A stretch of 64,000 nucleotides of DNA from the NCBI RefSeq assembly GCF_030034735.1, contig NZ_CP125370.1, positions 2,480,001 through 2,544,000 of the forward strand, given 5' to 3'. Numbering within the stretch: the stretch's first letter is position 1; each line of letters opens with the position of its first letter. Positions 39,031 through 48,494 of this stretch are shown here, piece by piece. A model generated the notes under the pieces. The model was not told the origin of the DNA. It worked only from the letters and a program-made list of their open reading frames with translations, and did not search any database. Both the position numbers and the translations under genes were made by a program. This stretch comes from Paenibacillus sp. RC334. GTDB lineage: Bacteria; Bacillota; Bacilli; Paenibacillales; Paenibacillaceae.

Positions 39031-39241
39031 AGGTAAAAACAGATTCGTTTTATATCTGATTTGCAAGAGAACAGCTTGTATTGACAATGTTGAAATAAAG
39101 GTTACAAAAATGTATTGGTTTAACACCTTGTACCACCATTCACCTGAAAGTACAATTAGGTGGCGGATAGACTGTGGAAATTTATGTCGAAATCTATGGA
39201 AATAATTCGAAAGATTACACCGAAAGGGGAGAGATTCACCT

Positions 39242-40418
39242 ATGAAGTATAAAGCGGCTGCGACGCTGCTCGTATTGACGATGTCGTCAGGCTTGATTTC
39301 CACCGTTCAGGCTGACAGTGCAGCAAGAAGCACAACAGGAAATACGTCAGCAAGTATATCAGGAACCTCGTCTGCTGCGGTTACATCGAAGACCGCCTCC
39401 ATAACGGGTCAGGCTTTACCTCCATTAACGCTCAAGCAGGCAGCGGAATGGGCACAAACGAATAGCTACAACACGCGTACTGCCGAGCGGGACGTGGAGC
39501 GTCGAAGAATGGAACTGAAAAATGCGGAAAAGGATCTGGGCAATGCATTCGTCGATTTTATAGATGGTGAATATGTTGGTGATGAGTCATCCTGGAGAAA
39601 TTATAACTCTTCGACGTTATCCTATCTAGCCAGCAAAAAGCAGGCGCAGTTCGCCAAGGATCAGATTTATTTTAATGTGATGAAAAGCTACCAAAGCGTA
39701 TTCGTGGCAGAGAATCAGGTGAAAAATGATCTGGAAGCGCTTGAAATTGCTCAAGCGGAGGAAAAGATTGCACTCGCCAAATTTGCGCGCGGCAAGCTGT
39801 CTGAGTATGCGAAAAACGAGAGTACACAGGCCAGAAGCCAGGCGGAGCAGACGATCGAGCAGGGGAAAATTGCGCTGCAAAAATCGCGTGACGCTCTGAA
39901 TTTTCTGATGGGCCAGCCTAATGGAACAGCCTATGAAATGGTGGATCGACCAGTGTACAAGGAACCGAAGAAGCTGGATATCGAAATACATATACAACAG
40001 CTGATGGATATGAATCCGAACTTGTGGAAGCTGGAGGATAGCATCAAGACTTCGGAACTCAATGTGAGATATTTCGATTTTAACAGCGGTGCAGGTGCTT
40101 ACGATCTAGCCAAAATGGACGTGGATACAGCCAAGGAGGAGCTGGACAAGGGAGAAAAGGATTTTGCCGAATCGCTCCGCAATTTATATGCCACGGTCAA
40201 GGAAAACCAAAAAAAATACGTTCAGCTGGAAGAAAGTCTGCGCACGGCAAAAGAGGGGCTGGAGCTGTCCCGCAAAAAAGTGGGCCAGAGGCTTAATTAT
40301 CGAGCTGGAGCTGAAAAATAGCCAGTTGAAGGTGAACCAGATTGAACGGCAAATGGAAGAGCTGGCGATTGAGCTGAGCCAGAATGAATACACGTTGAGC
40401 AAGCCATGGAGCACATAG
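39242..40418 (+). pseudogene. TolC-family protein with one-base frameshift
   Basis: A signal peptide (YKAAATLLVLTMSSGLISTV, cut near QADS) and a low-complexity Ser/Thr linker lead to a TolC-type helical body: LPPLTLKQAAEWAQTNSYNT, VERRRMELKNAEKDL, and coiled-coil repeats. Near 40281-40285 (GTGGGCC) the frame breaks. The next frame gives LIIELELKNSQLKVNQIERQ, the usual TolC ending. Removing one G restores RKKVARGLIIELEL and a 391-residue protein. It heads an operon with MacA- and MacB-like genes. In a monoderm there is no outer membrane, so the role is unknown; it may extend the conduit through the thick wall or S-layer. Confidence 0.8.
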
Positions 40419-40431
40419 GGAGGAAACGAAG

Positions 40432-41889
40432 TTGGCAGAAACGGTTTTAAACGACGCCTTATTAAAGTTACGAAGAAAACGGAGAAAAAAGTGGATCTGG
40501 ACCATGGTTGTGCTGCTAGTAATAGGCGGGGGTGGAACAGCAGTATATTTGAAGCTTCCCAAAGAGCAGGCTGTACCATTGGTTCAGGACGAGACGCTTA
40601 AAGTGGAACGCGGGGATGTGAGCGAGAAGCTGGATACGTCTGGTACCGTGCAGGCTTCCAAGGAAGTAAAGCTGAATTTCACAAGTGCAGGCGAAAATAA
40701 GCTGGCGGCGCTAAACGTAAAGGCCGGAGACAAGGTGAAAAAAGGACAAGTCCTGGCTCTTCTGGACAGTTCTGAAATTAAGATGCAAATCCAGAGCGCA
40801 TCCGATAATTTGGAAATATCCAAATCCAAGCTGGCTGAATTGGAGAAGGGGCCGAAGGTGGAGGATATTGAAATTCAGAAGACGAACGTGCTTCGGGCTA
40901 AAATGGCTGTCGATACAGCGCAGGAATCATTTGAGCTGGAAGAAGCGGAAAGTCAGAAGAAGGCTTCCAAAAAGCAGTTGGAGCAGGCGCGAAAGGCATA
41001 TGAAGATCAAAAGTTTTTACATGATGCCGGAGCGGTGTCCAACAGTGAAATGGAGCAGGCAGAGCAAGCGCTGGATAAGGCGCAGACAGATTATGACGGT
41101 CTGGATTTACAATTCCGCAAAATCATGTCGCAAAAGCGTCATGCTATCGCAGAGGCTGAAATCGGCTATCGATCGGCTATGGCTGAGCTTCGCAAAACGG
41201 AGGTTCCAGCCGATGCCTCCAATATCCAATCCGCACGGATTGAGGTTAGAAGGCTGGCCACCGAGCTGGAGCAGAAAAAAAATGACCTGAACAAGCTTCA
41301 GGTCACGGCACCGTGGGATGGAGTCATTTTAAAGGTGAATGGGGATGTCGGAACCAGTCCAACGGCACCTTTTATCGTCATGAATAACTCGGACTCCAAC
41401 AATCTCAAGATTAGCGCAAAAATCAGTCAGAACGATATTGTAAAGGTGAAAAAAGGACTTTCAGCAGTGTTATCCACCAATGCTTACCCGGGTGAGTCGT
41501 TCCCGGGCAAGGTGCAATTCGTCTCACCGGAAGCATCCACAGATGAAGGCATGACGACCTATCTGATGGAGCTGTCCGTTCATGACCCGAAAGGCAAGCT
41601 GAAAACCGGTATGATTATGAATGTGTCTGTTATTTTGGGAGTACACAAAAATGTGCTGTTTGTGCCAGCGATTGCGCTGAGATCCGAAGGCGGACAGGAC
41701 GGCGTCTATCTTGCTTCCAATCCGGCAAATCCAGGGGCGCGCACGTTCAAGCCCGTAGAGCTCGGATTTTACACGCCAGATCGGGTTGAACTCAAGTCAG
41801 GTGTGAAGGAGGGCGATACGATTGTTATGCCTGCTCCTGAAGCACCGCCAGACCCTTCCAATATGGGTGGCATGCAAGGAGGCTTTTAA
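40432..41889 (+). CDS. MacA/HlyD-type membrane fusion protein
   Basis: 485 residues. One N-terminal membrane helix (about 20-40, MVVLLVIGGGGTAVYL) is followed by a lipoyl domain half (VKKGQVLALLDSSEIKMQI), a long alpha-helical hairpin (about 115-280, rich in Lys/Glu/Gln), the second lipoyl half (APWDGVILKVNGDVG) and a beta-barrel. The start is TTG at 40432, eight bases after GGGAGG. It would link the TolC-like protein to the MacB-like transporter. The substrate is unknown; in Bacillus the related YknXYZ exports a toxin-like peptide. Confidence 0.88.
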   Translation: MAETVLNDALLKLRRKRRKKWIWTMVVLLVIGGGGTAVYLKLPKEQAVPLVQDETLKVERGDVSEKLDTSGTVQASKEVKLNFTSAGENKLAALNVKAGDKVKKGQVLALLDSSEIKMQIQSASDNLEISKSKLAELEKGPKVEDIEIQKTNVLRAKMAVDTAQESFELEEAESQKKASKKQLEQARKAYEDQKFLHDAGAVSNSEMEQAEQALDKAQTDYDGLDLQFRKIMSQKRHAIAEAEIGYRSAMAELRKTEVPADASNIQSARIEVRRLATELEQKKNDLNKLQVTAPWDGVILKVNGDVGTSPTAPFIVMNNSDSNNLKISAKISQNDIVKVKKGLSAVLSTNAYPGESFPGKVQFVSPEASTDEGMTTYLMELSVHDPKGKLKTGMIMNVSVILGVHKNVLFVPAIALRSEGGQDGVYLASNPANPGARTFKPVELGFYTPDRVELKSGVKEGDTIVMPAPEAPPDPSNMGGMQGGF

Positions 41890-41895
41890 ACGGGG

Positions 41896-42615
41896 ATGAG
41901 ACATGTCATTCAAATTGAGGATATGAAAAAGGTGTACCAGGTTGGGGATCAGGAAATTCATGCCCTGCGTGATGTGCAACTCAACATTGCTGACGGTGAT
42001 TTTGTGGCAATCATGGGCCCGTCTGGATCAGGCAAGTCCACGATGATGAATGTCATCGGCTGTCTGGATCTGCCTACCTCGGGACAATTTTATTTGGACG
42101 GTTATTCCATACTGGAAGCTCGTGAGGATGAGCTGGCTATTATCCGTAATCAGAAAATCGGATTTGTATTTCAAAAATTCCATTTGCTTCCGCGGGCCAC
42201 AGCTTTGGAGAACGTAGAGCTGCCGATGATTTATGCAGGCGTACCAGCCAAGGAGCGGCGCTTGCGGGCCATTGAGGCGCTGACCAGTGTGGGGCTGGGC
42301 GATCGGATGAACAACAAGCCGAATGAGCTGTCAGGCGGTCAGCAGCAACGGGTATCCATAGCGCGCGCACTTGTGAACAATCCGGTGATTCTCTTGGCGG
42401 ATGAGCCGACAGGCGCACTGGACTCCAAAACGAGCGTTGAAATTATGGAGATTTTCCAACGCCTGAACGATCAGGGTAAAACGGTTGTGCTCGTTACGCA
42501 TGATCAGGAAATTGCGGAATACGCCAAGCGTCTGATTCATTTTCGCGATGGACGGATTGAAGAGGATCAGCCTGTTGGGAACCGAAGAATGGCGGCAGAG
42601 GAAGTGAAGGCATGA
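41896..42615 (+). CDS. MacB/YknY-type ABC transporter ATPase
   Basis: 239 residues with all ABC motifs: Walker A GPSGSGKST near 40, signature LSGGQQQR near 145, Walker B VILLADEP and the D-loop GALDSKT. It belongs to the MacB/LolD group that powers mechanotransmission rather than substrate passage. The start ATG at 41896 lies six bases past the membrane fusion gene, and its stop overlaps the permease start (ATGA). Confidence 0.92.
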   Translation: MRHVIQIEDMKKVYQVGDQEIHALRDVQLNIADGDFVAIMGPSGSGKSTMMNVIGCLDLPTSGQFYLDGYSILEAREDELAIIRNQKIGFVFQKFHLLPRATALENVELPMIYAGVPAKERRLRAIEALTSVGLGDRMNNKPNELSGGQQQRVSIARALVNNPVILLADEPTGALDSKTSVEIMEIFQRLNDQGKTVVLVTHDQEIAEYAKRLIHFRDGRIEEDQPVGNRRMAAEEVKA

Positions 42616-43823
42616 AATTTCGGGAAATTATCCGGGTATCGCTCAACAGTTTGCGAACCAATATGCTGCGATCCTTGCTGACCATGCTGGGTATTATTAT
42701 TGGAGTGGCTGCTGTAATCGCGATTGTTGCCATTGGTAAAGGCTCTACGGCCACGATTACGTCGCAGATTAACAGTATGGGGAATAATTTGCTCATGATT
42801 TATCCTTATGCCCCATATGATGGGTCCAGCTCCATGTCGTTCAATCAGACGAAAGGAATATCTCTGGAGGATATCGCTGCGCTAGAGCAGCAAAAAGCCG
42901 TAGCCGAGGTAGCTCCAAGTGCCATGACCAATGCGGATATTACGTGGAGCCGCAATAAGGTCAGCGGGCAGATTGAGGGGACTTCGCTGGCTTTCATCCA
43001 TGTGAGAAAGCTGTCACTCGCTCAGGGCAGGTCTTTTACCCACTATGAAGTGGAAAAGAGACTGAATGTCGTGGTGCTAGGGAGCGATGCAGCCCGTAAT
43101 ATTTTTGGTCCGGATGCCTCCAAGGCGGTGGGGGAAACGATCATGATCAAGCAGCTTCCTTTTAAGGTGGTCGGGGTACTGACGAATTCCAATTCCAATA
43201 TGAGTAACAGCGGGCAGCAGGTATATGTGCCGATTACAACAGGGATGGAACGGCTGGGGAATATGAGCATTCAGCAGGTGAATGCTTCTGCAACAACGGA
43301 GGAGAAGATTGACCAGGCGAGTGCTGAAATCCGACAGGTGCTGCGTGCCCGGCATGAGCTGAAGCCATCAGAGGGCGATGATTTTCAGATCATGACCCAG
43401 ACGGAGATCCTAAAAACGGTCTCAGGTGTAGACAAGGTTATGAATATGCTGTTGCTCGGCGTTGCTGCGATTGCGCTCGGTGTTGGGGGCATTGGCATCA
43501 TGAATATTATGCTGGTGTCCGTCACGGAACGGACGAGGGAGATCGGGATTCGCAAGGCGATTGGTGCGCAGCGCAGTGACATTATGCTGCAATTTCTGGC
43601 CGAGGCTGTTTTTCTTAGTCTGATGGGCGGACTGGTTGGCGTTATGGCGGGTCTTGGGGGCGCGAAGCTGCTGGAGAAATTTGTCCATATGCCGATTGTG
43701 TATACGATGGAACCGGTGCTGTACTCTTTTCTGTGCTGCATGGGGGTTGGTGTACTGTTTGGAGTGTACCCGGCGCGGAAGGCGTCCAAGCTGCGTCCGA
43801 TCGATGCTTTAAGATACGAATAA
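42612..43823 (+). CDS. MacB/FtsX-type ABC permease
   Basis: 403 residues: an N-terminal helix (LTMLGIIIGVAAVIAIVAIG near 25-45), a large extracytoplasmic domain (about 50-275), and three C-terminal helices with the FtsX signature (GVGGIGIMNIMLVSVTERTR, then EIGIRKAIGA). It is the membrane subunit of the tripartite-like exporter encoded by this operon. Overlaps the ATPase gene by 4 bp. Confidence 0.92.
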   Translation: MKFREIIRVSLNSLRTNMLRSLLTMLGIIIGVAAVIAIVAIGKGSTATITSQINSMGNNLLMIYPYAPYDGSSSMSFNQTKGISLEDIAALEQQKAVAEVAPSAMTNADITWSRNKVSGQIEGTSLAFIHVRKLSLAQGRSFTHYEVEKRLNVVVLGSDAARNIFGPDASKAVGETIMIKQLPFKVVGVLTNSNSNMSNSGQQVYVPITTGMERLGNMSIQQVNASATTEEKIDQASAEIRQVLRARHELKPSEGDDFQIMTQTEILKTVSGVDKVMNMLLLGVAAIALGVGGIGIMNIMLVSVTERTREIGIRKAIGAQRSDIMLQFLAEAVFLSLMGGLVGVMAGLGGAKLLEKFVHMPIVYTMEPVLYSFLCCMGVGVLFGVYPARKASKLRPIDALRYE

Positions 43824-43826
43824 AGG

Positions 43827-43879
43827 AGCGGATACTTCGTCTTACTCGAAAGAGCAGGGTGTGAAGTATCCGCTTTTTT
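43827..43879 (+). terminator. Terminator of the export operon
   Basis: AGCGGATACTTC (43827-43838) pairs with GAAGTATCCGCT (43863-43874), followed by T residues. A classical Rho-independent terminator. Confidence 0.85.
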
Positions 43880-44035
43880 GGTGTGGTATAAGTGCTTTAA
43901 ACGATAAAAAACCATCAATAACCGCTTTAATTTTATATATGTGATGTTTTATATGCTTTTATAGGTTGATTTATAATTATATATGACGTATTATATTCAA
44001 TATCAGATAGCAAGGAAAAAAAAGGAGGGGCGTTC

Positions 44036-44680
44036 ATCATCGACCTTACGGCAAGACAAGTGGAAATTTTAAACATCGTACAAAAGCATGCCCCGATTAC
44101 CGGTGATCAGATTGCGGAAATGCTCAATCTCAGCAAGGCGACCATTCGGACTGACCTATCCAAGCTGGGCATTCTGAATTATATAGATGCGAAGCCCAAG
44201 GTTGGTTATTTTGTCGGAAAACGGGGCACGCCGAACCGGGAGGAAAAATTCCGGCTCATGCAAATGAAGGTCGGCGATCTTCACGGGGTTCCAGTCATCG
44301 TACGTGAAACAACAACGATTCAGGAAGCTGTGGTTGCTCTTTTTCTGGAGAACGTGAGTAACCTGATCGTTACCGATGAGGAGGGGAATCTGGCAGGAGT
44401 AGCTTCCCGCAAGGATCTGCTCAAGGTTACGTTAGGCAATCCGAATGCGGCGACCATCCCTGTCAGTCTCGTCATGACTCGTCAGGCAAATGTCGTCACC
44501 GTTTCCCCGGAAGACACTGTATTGGAGGCAGCGCGCAAAATCATTGCCCGTCAAATCGACAGTCTGCCTGTCGTCGTCCCTTCCAACTCCGACAAACCAG
44601 GGGAACACTGGAAAGTCGTGGGACGCATTACGAAAACAAATATTATCAAAATGTTGCTCGATATGGTAGCAGAGGATTAA
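44036..44680 (+). CDS. ccpN: CcpN-type repressor of gluconeogenesis (HTH + CBS domains)
   Basis: About 214 residues: an N-terminal winged helix (IVQKHAPITGDQIAEMLNLS, KATIRTDLSKL) and two CBS domains (TTIQEAVVALFLENVSNL, DTVLEAARKIIARQ), the layout of CcpN, which represses gapB and pckA on glycolytic carbon. The AAAGGAGGGG site at 44021-44030 is not followed by ATG, GTG or TTG at a usable distance. ATC codons at 44036 or 44039 are at 5 or 8 bases. The first conventional start, GTG at 44060, would lose the first helix. I choose the ATC reading tentatively. It is followed 13 bp later by ppsR, as in other Bacillales. Confidence 0.85.
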   Translation: MIDLTARQVEILNIVQKHAPITGDQIAEMLNLSKATIRTDLSKLGILNYIDAKPKVGYFVGKRGTPNREEKFRLMQMKVGDLHGVPVIVRETTTIQEAVVALFLENVSNLIVTDEEGNLAGVASRKDLLKVTLGNPNAATIPVSLVMTRQANVVTVSPEDTVLEAARKIIARQIDSLPVVVPSNSDKPGEHWKVVGRITKTNIIKMLLDMVAED

Positions 44681-44693
44681 TGGGAGGAATCGA

Positions 44694-45497
44694 ATGGTTC
44701 AGGCGCGCAGTCATTTTATAGCGATCTGTTCAGACTCGATTGGCGAGACGGCGGAAGCCGTCGTTCAGGCGACCATGCGCCAATTTGAGCTACCGGACAC
44801 AGAGATCAAGAGATTTATGAATGTAAGAGATGAAGACGAACTGAGCCGGGTGATGGAAGAGGTGGCTGAGCGTAAAGGTTTTGTAGCCTATACGCTGGTA
44901 CAGCCGGAATTGAGAGAAGCGATGAAAGAGGAGGCTGTCCGGCTGAATGTGCGGGCTGTCGATATCATGGGCCCGATGATGCAGGCGTTTGCTGACACGT
45001 TCCATGATGATCCCAAGGAAAAACCCGGCTTGCTGCATCGGATGGACGATAATTATTTTCGTCGTGTGGAAGCCATGGATTTTGCGGTTCAATATGATGA
45101 TGGCAAAGATGTGAGCGCCATTCTCAAAGCAGATATTGTACTGCTAGGCGTATCTCGTATTTCCAAAACTCCTTTGTCGATGTTTCTGGCGCATAAAGGT
45201 TATAAAACAGTCAACATTCCCGTTGTACCGGAGCTGACACCGCCTGCACAGTTGCAGGATGTACAGCATGGTCGGGTGTTTGGGTTAACGATCCAGCCGG
45301 AGTTGCTGCTAAAAATACGTAGTGAGCGACTCAAGGTGATGGGACTGCCTAACAATGTGCAATATGCTACATCGAAGCGGGTGGAGGAAGAGATTGCGTA
45401 TGCGCAATCCCTGTTTACGAAGTTAGGTTGCCCGATCATAGATGTCACCGATAAAGCGATTGAAGAAACAGCGGGTTTGATTATCAGGATGTTATAG
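44694..45497 (+). CDS. ppsR: PEP synthase/PPDK regulatory protein (kinase-pyrophosphorylase)
   Basis: 267 residues of the DUF299 family: opening SHFIAICSDSIGETAEAVVQ, and the P-loop-like GVSRISKTPLSMFLAHKG near 153. The enzyme phosphorylates and dephosphorylates pyruvate, phosphate dikinase or PEP synthase, using ADP and Pi, to set PEP formation. It follows ccpN (B. subtilis yqfL follows ccpN too). GGGAGG precedes the start. Confidence 0.92.
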   Translation: MVQARSHFIAICSDSIGETAEAVVQATMRQFELPDTEIKRFMNVRDEDELSRVMEEVAERKGFVAYTLVQPELREAMKEEAVRLNVRAVDIMGPMMQAFADTFHDDPKEKPGLLHRMDDNYFRRVEAMDFAVQYDDGKDVSAILKADIVLLGVSRISKTPLSMFLAHKGYKTVNIPVVPELTPPAQLQDVQHGRVFGLTIQPELLLKIRSERLKVMGLPNNVQYATSKRVEEEIAYAQSLFTKLGCPIIDVTDKAIEETAGLIIRML

Positions 45498-45640
45498 AAG
45501 CGTAGCTGCTCAATAGATAATAGTTGCTGTAGGATACAGGAGTGTTATAGATAAATAGATAAAAAAGGCAGCATAGCTGCTCTAAAAATAATGATTTGCC
45601 ATAGGATAACAATTATATATAGGAGAGGTGGAGGGAAGGT

Positions 45641-46617
45641 ATGGAGAGTCAACTGGCATTGGAATTCGTTCGGGTTACAGAGGCGGCAGCGCTGCAATCA
45701 GCGCAATGGACAGGACGTGGAGATAAGAACAGCGCGGACGAGGCGGCTACGGTAGCCATCCGGACTCATTTTAACGCGGTATCTATGGACGGTACGGTCG
45801 TCATTGGCGAAGGAGAAATGGATGAGGCTCCCATGCTGTATATCGGGGAAAGAGTAGGCAATCGCAGAGGGCCGGCCATAGACATCGCCGTCGACCCGCT
45901 GGAGGGAACCGAAACGGTGGCGAACGGATTGAACAACGCCCTATCGGTCATTGCTGCTGCCCCCGCGGAGGTCTGCTCCATGCTCCGGATATGTATATGC
46001 AAAAAATGGCCGTAGGCCCGGCACTGGCTGGAAAGCTATCGCTGGATGATCCGATTCCGGCTACCCTGTCAAAGGCCGCACGGATACTGGGTAAATCCTT
46101 GTCCGAACTTACCGTGTCCATTCTGGATCGTACACGTCACGCCGGAATTATCAAGCTTCTGCGGGAGAGCGGCGTTCGGATCAAGCTGCTTGGGCATGGA
46201 GACGTAATGGGTGCAATTGAAACATGCCTGGATAGCGGTGTTGATCTGCATATCGGCTCCGGTGGAGCGCCTGAAGGTGTGTTGGCTGCTGCGGCGCTGA
46301 AATGCATGGGTGGAGAGATTCAAGGTCGTCTGTTGCCTCATGGTGAAGAAGAGATCGAACGGTGCAAACGTATGGGCATTGCTGATCCGGGGGCTTTATT
46401 GTCAATGGATGATATGGTCGGACGCCAAGGCGTGATGTTTGTGGCTACGGGTGTGACACCTGGCGAGTGGTTGCAGGGGGTTCGTTCTCTCCCTGGTCAT
46501 AGAGCGGAAACCCATTCGGTCGTGATGCACTCGGAAACAAAAACGATTCGCTTCGTGCGTAGTATTCACCACACAACAGACGCTTCCGGTACGCTCGCTG
46601 CAGCCGCATCCTCTTAA
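45641..46617 (+). pseudogene. glpX: Class II fructose-1,6-bisphosphatase, one-base frameshift
   Basis: The frame from the ATG at 45641 encodes a GlpX N-terminus ([56 protein letters not shown]) and shifts at the C run 45960-45964. The second frame continues [18 protein letters not shown], through IKLLGHGDVMGAIETCL, to the end. Adding one C restores a 325-residue enzyme of normal length. It dephosphorylates fructose-1,6-bisphosphate in gluconeogenesis, in keeping with the neighbours ccpN and ppsR. An intact function would be expected for such a housekeeping gene, so a read error is more likely than loss. Confidence 0.8.
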
Positions 46618-46659
46618 GTCTTCACAGCTACATCAAAGACCAAGTCATAATAAGCTTGA

Positions 46660-46697
46660 AAACAGCAAGTCTCTTACCACATAGAGACTTGCTGTTT
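46660..46697 (+). terminator. Terminator after glpX
   Basis: A perfect 15-bp stem (AAACAGCAAGTCTCT at 46660-46674 with its complement at 46683-46697), loop of 8. Confidence 0.75.
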
Positions 46698-47425
46698 GGT
46701 GTTTCAGGTTCGTTTGTCGATTGCAGAAGGGCCAGAACCAAAGATATAAATTCCTGAAAATTGACACTTTTGAAGGAAGATAAAAACGTTTCTATAAAGG
46801 TTTGAAAAGAAAATTCTTAGCTCTAGGGGAGAAAAATTCAATCTGAACTAAAATTTTTTGACAGAGAGTCGAAAAAAAATCTGCGAAAATTGGTTCTATA
46901 GAACTACAAAATGGCATGATCTATTAAAAAATTAAAGAGTTATTAATTTTGGTTGATCTGAGCTTGATGAAATTTGATTCCATAAAATAGGAGGTCGAAG
47001 GCTGTTGCGGAAAAAGGCGGAAATTGTCGGATGATATCAGGACGAATTTGTTACATTTATGTTAATGGCATGTAAAGGTAAAATTGTTGTAGTACAAAGC
47101 TTTCTAGCTTTATTGCAAATCATAATAATTTGATTTTACAAAATTCATGAAAATCTGAAAACTCGTTTTGAATCCAATTAATAGATCATGATCAGCAGGA
47201 AATTAATGCATAAAGTGAAATTGTTGCTTTTAAAGACTGGGAATAGATAGCATAATATGGATTTTGTTTTATTTTTATGAACTCTATCAATTTAGATCTT
47301 TTGTCCCATGTCAAGCGGTTTTAAAGTTTGTATATTTAAAAATAGTTAGAAAGTGTTGGAAGAAAAAAAGAGATATAAGGATTTAATGTAAAATTCTGAA
47401 CTGTGTAGAGGATGGAGGAATTCAT
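46698..47425 (+). promoter_or_regulatory. Long AT-rich upstream region of the tridecaptin-type cluster
   Basis: About 730 bp without a gene, strongly AT-rich and unlike the flanking genes. A TTGACA occurs at 46858-46863 but no good -10 follows; TTGTTA (47048-47053) with TGTAAA 17 bp on is another weak candidate. An isolated AGGAGG at 46989-46994 precedes a nine-codon frame from TTG 47005 (RKKAEIVG) to TGA 47034, a possible leader peptide. The AT-rich tracts could bind AbrB-like transition-state regulators, an inference from such loci in Bacillales. Confidence 0.35.
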
Positions 47426-48250
47426 ATGACGACTCGGTCACAATCTTGGTTTGCGAGAACCGCGGTTCATCCGGCTGAGAAGCTCCAGCTATTTTGCTTC
47501 CCTTATGCTGGTGGCGGTGCTTCCATATTCAGTTCCTGGAAGTCTAGACTTGCGCCTGATATTACTGTGTTGCCTGTACAGCTTCCAGGACGTGAAAGCC
47601 GTTCCACAGAAGCCCCAATGGATACCATTCAGGACATCGTGCACTCGCTGCTTCCTGCTATGGCTCCATACGTACATAAGCCGTTTGCTTTCTTTGGACA
47701 CAGTATGGGAGCATTGATTGCTTTTGAAACAGCACGGCAATTGTATAGCAAAACCGGAAAACTGCCTGTCCATATCATCGTATCCGGTAAATCCGCACCA
47801 CATCGTCCGTATTCAAAAAAACAACTCCATGATTTAGCAGATCAACCTTTCACCGAAGAGCTTCGTTTGATGCAGGGAACACCCGAAGAAGTACTGCAAA
47901 ATGCAGATTTAATGCAAATTATTATGCCTCGTCTGCGCGCGGATTTTAAGGTGTGCGAAACGTATGTTTATCAGCAGGGAGGCCCCTTGGCCTGTCCGAT
48001 GACTATTTTGGGCGGCATGAAGGATCATGAGGTGAGCACTGATTCACTTCATGCCTGGCAGCAGCACACCACATCGCCCATTGATGTGCGAATGTTCGAA
48101 GGAAATCACTTTTTCATTCATGAACAAGAGCAAGAAGTTATAAGCACAGTCGTGAATATTTTGTCCGCATCTTCAGCCCTGAACCACGCTGCTGCAGCTC
48201 ATACATCTTACAGCACCAATACCCTACAACCACGATTCAGGCAGAGTTAA
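47426..48250 (+). CDS. triA: Type II thioesterase of the lipopeptide cluster
   Basis: 274 residues of the external (type II) thioesterase family: LFCFPYAGGGASIFSSW at the N-terminus, the nucleophile in FFGHSMGALIAFE near 92, Asp in MTILGGMKDHEV near 198, and His in EGNHFFI near 230. These enzymes free mis-primed carrier domains of the NRPS. It is the first gene before two ABC exporters and the NRPS, matching the order reported for tridecaptin (triA-E). The ATG at 47426 follows GGAGG. Confidence 0.85.
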   Translation: MTTRSQSWFARTAVHPAEKLQLFCFPYAGGGASIFSSWKSRLAPDITVLPVQLPGRESRSTEAPMDTIQDIVHSLLPAMAPYVHKPFAFFGHSMGALIAFETARQLYSKTGKLPVHIIVSGKSAPHRPYSKKQLHDLADQPFTEELRLMQGTPEEVLQNADLMQIIMPRLRADFKVCETYVYQQGGPLACPMTILGGMKDHEVSTDSLHAWQQHTTSPIDVRMFEGNHFFIHEQEQEVISTVVNILSASSALNHAAAAHTSYSTNTLQPRFRQS

Positions 48251-48494
48251 AAGTCCCACACATCATGATACACCACGATACACAAACATGATTAACATCT
48301 CGGCAACCACTCGACAATCAACCCACCACCATGATGCAATGCCCAGCATAATTCAAGAATGATTTCATTCCATGTAAATACTCATACATCCAGAGCCAGA
48401 GTTTATCTCACCATGTCCATTGCAACTTCAGGATTTTGCAAAATCCTCACTAAAAAAGTTCGCACTGCGAAAGTGTGAGCAACGAAAAAGAGGG

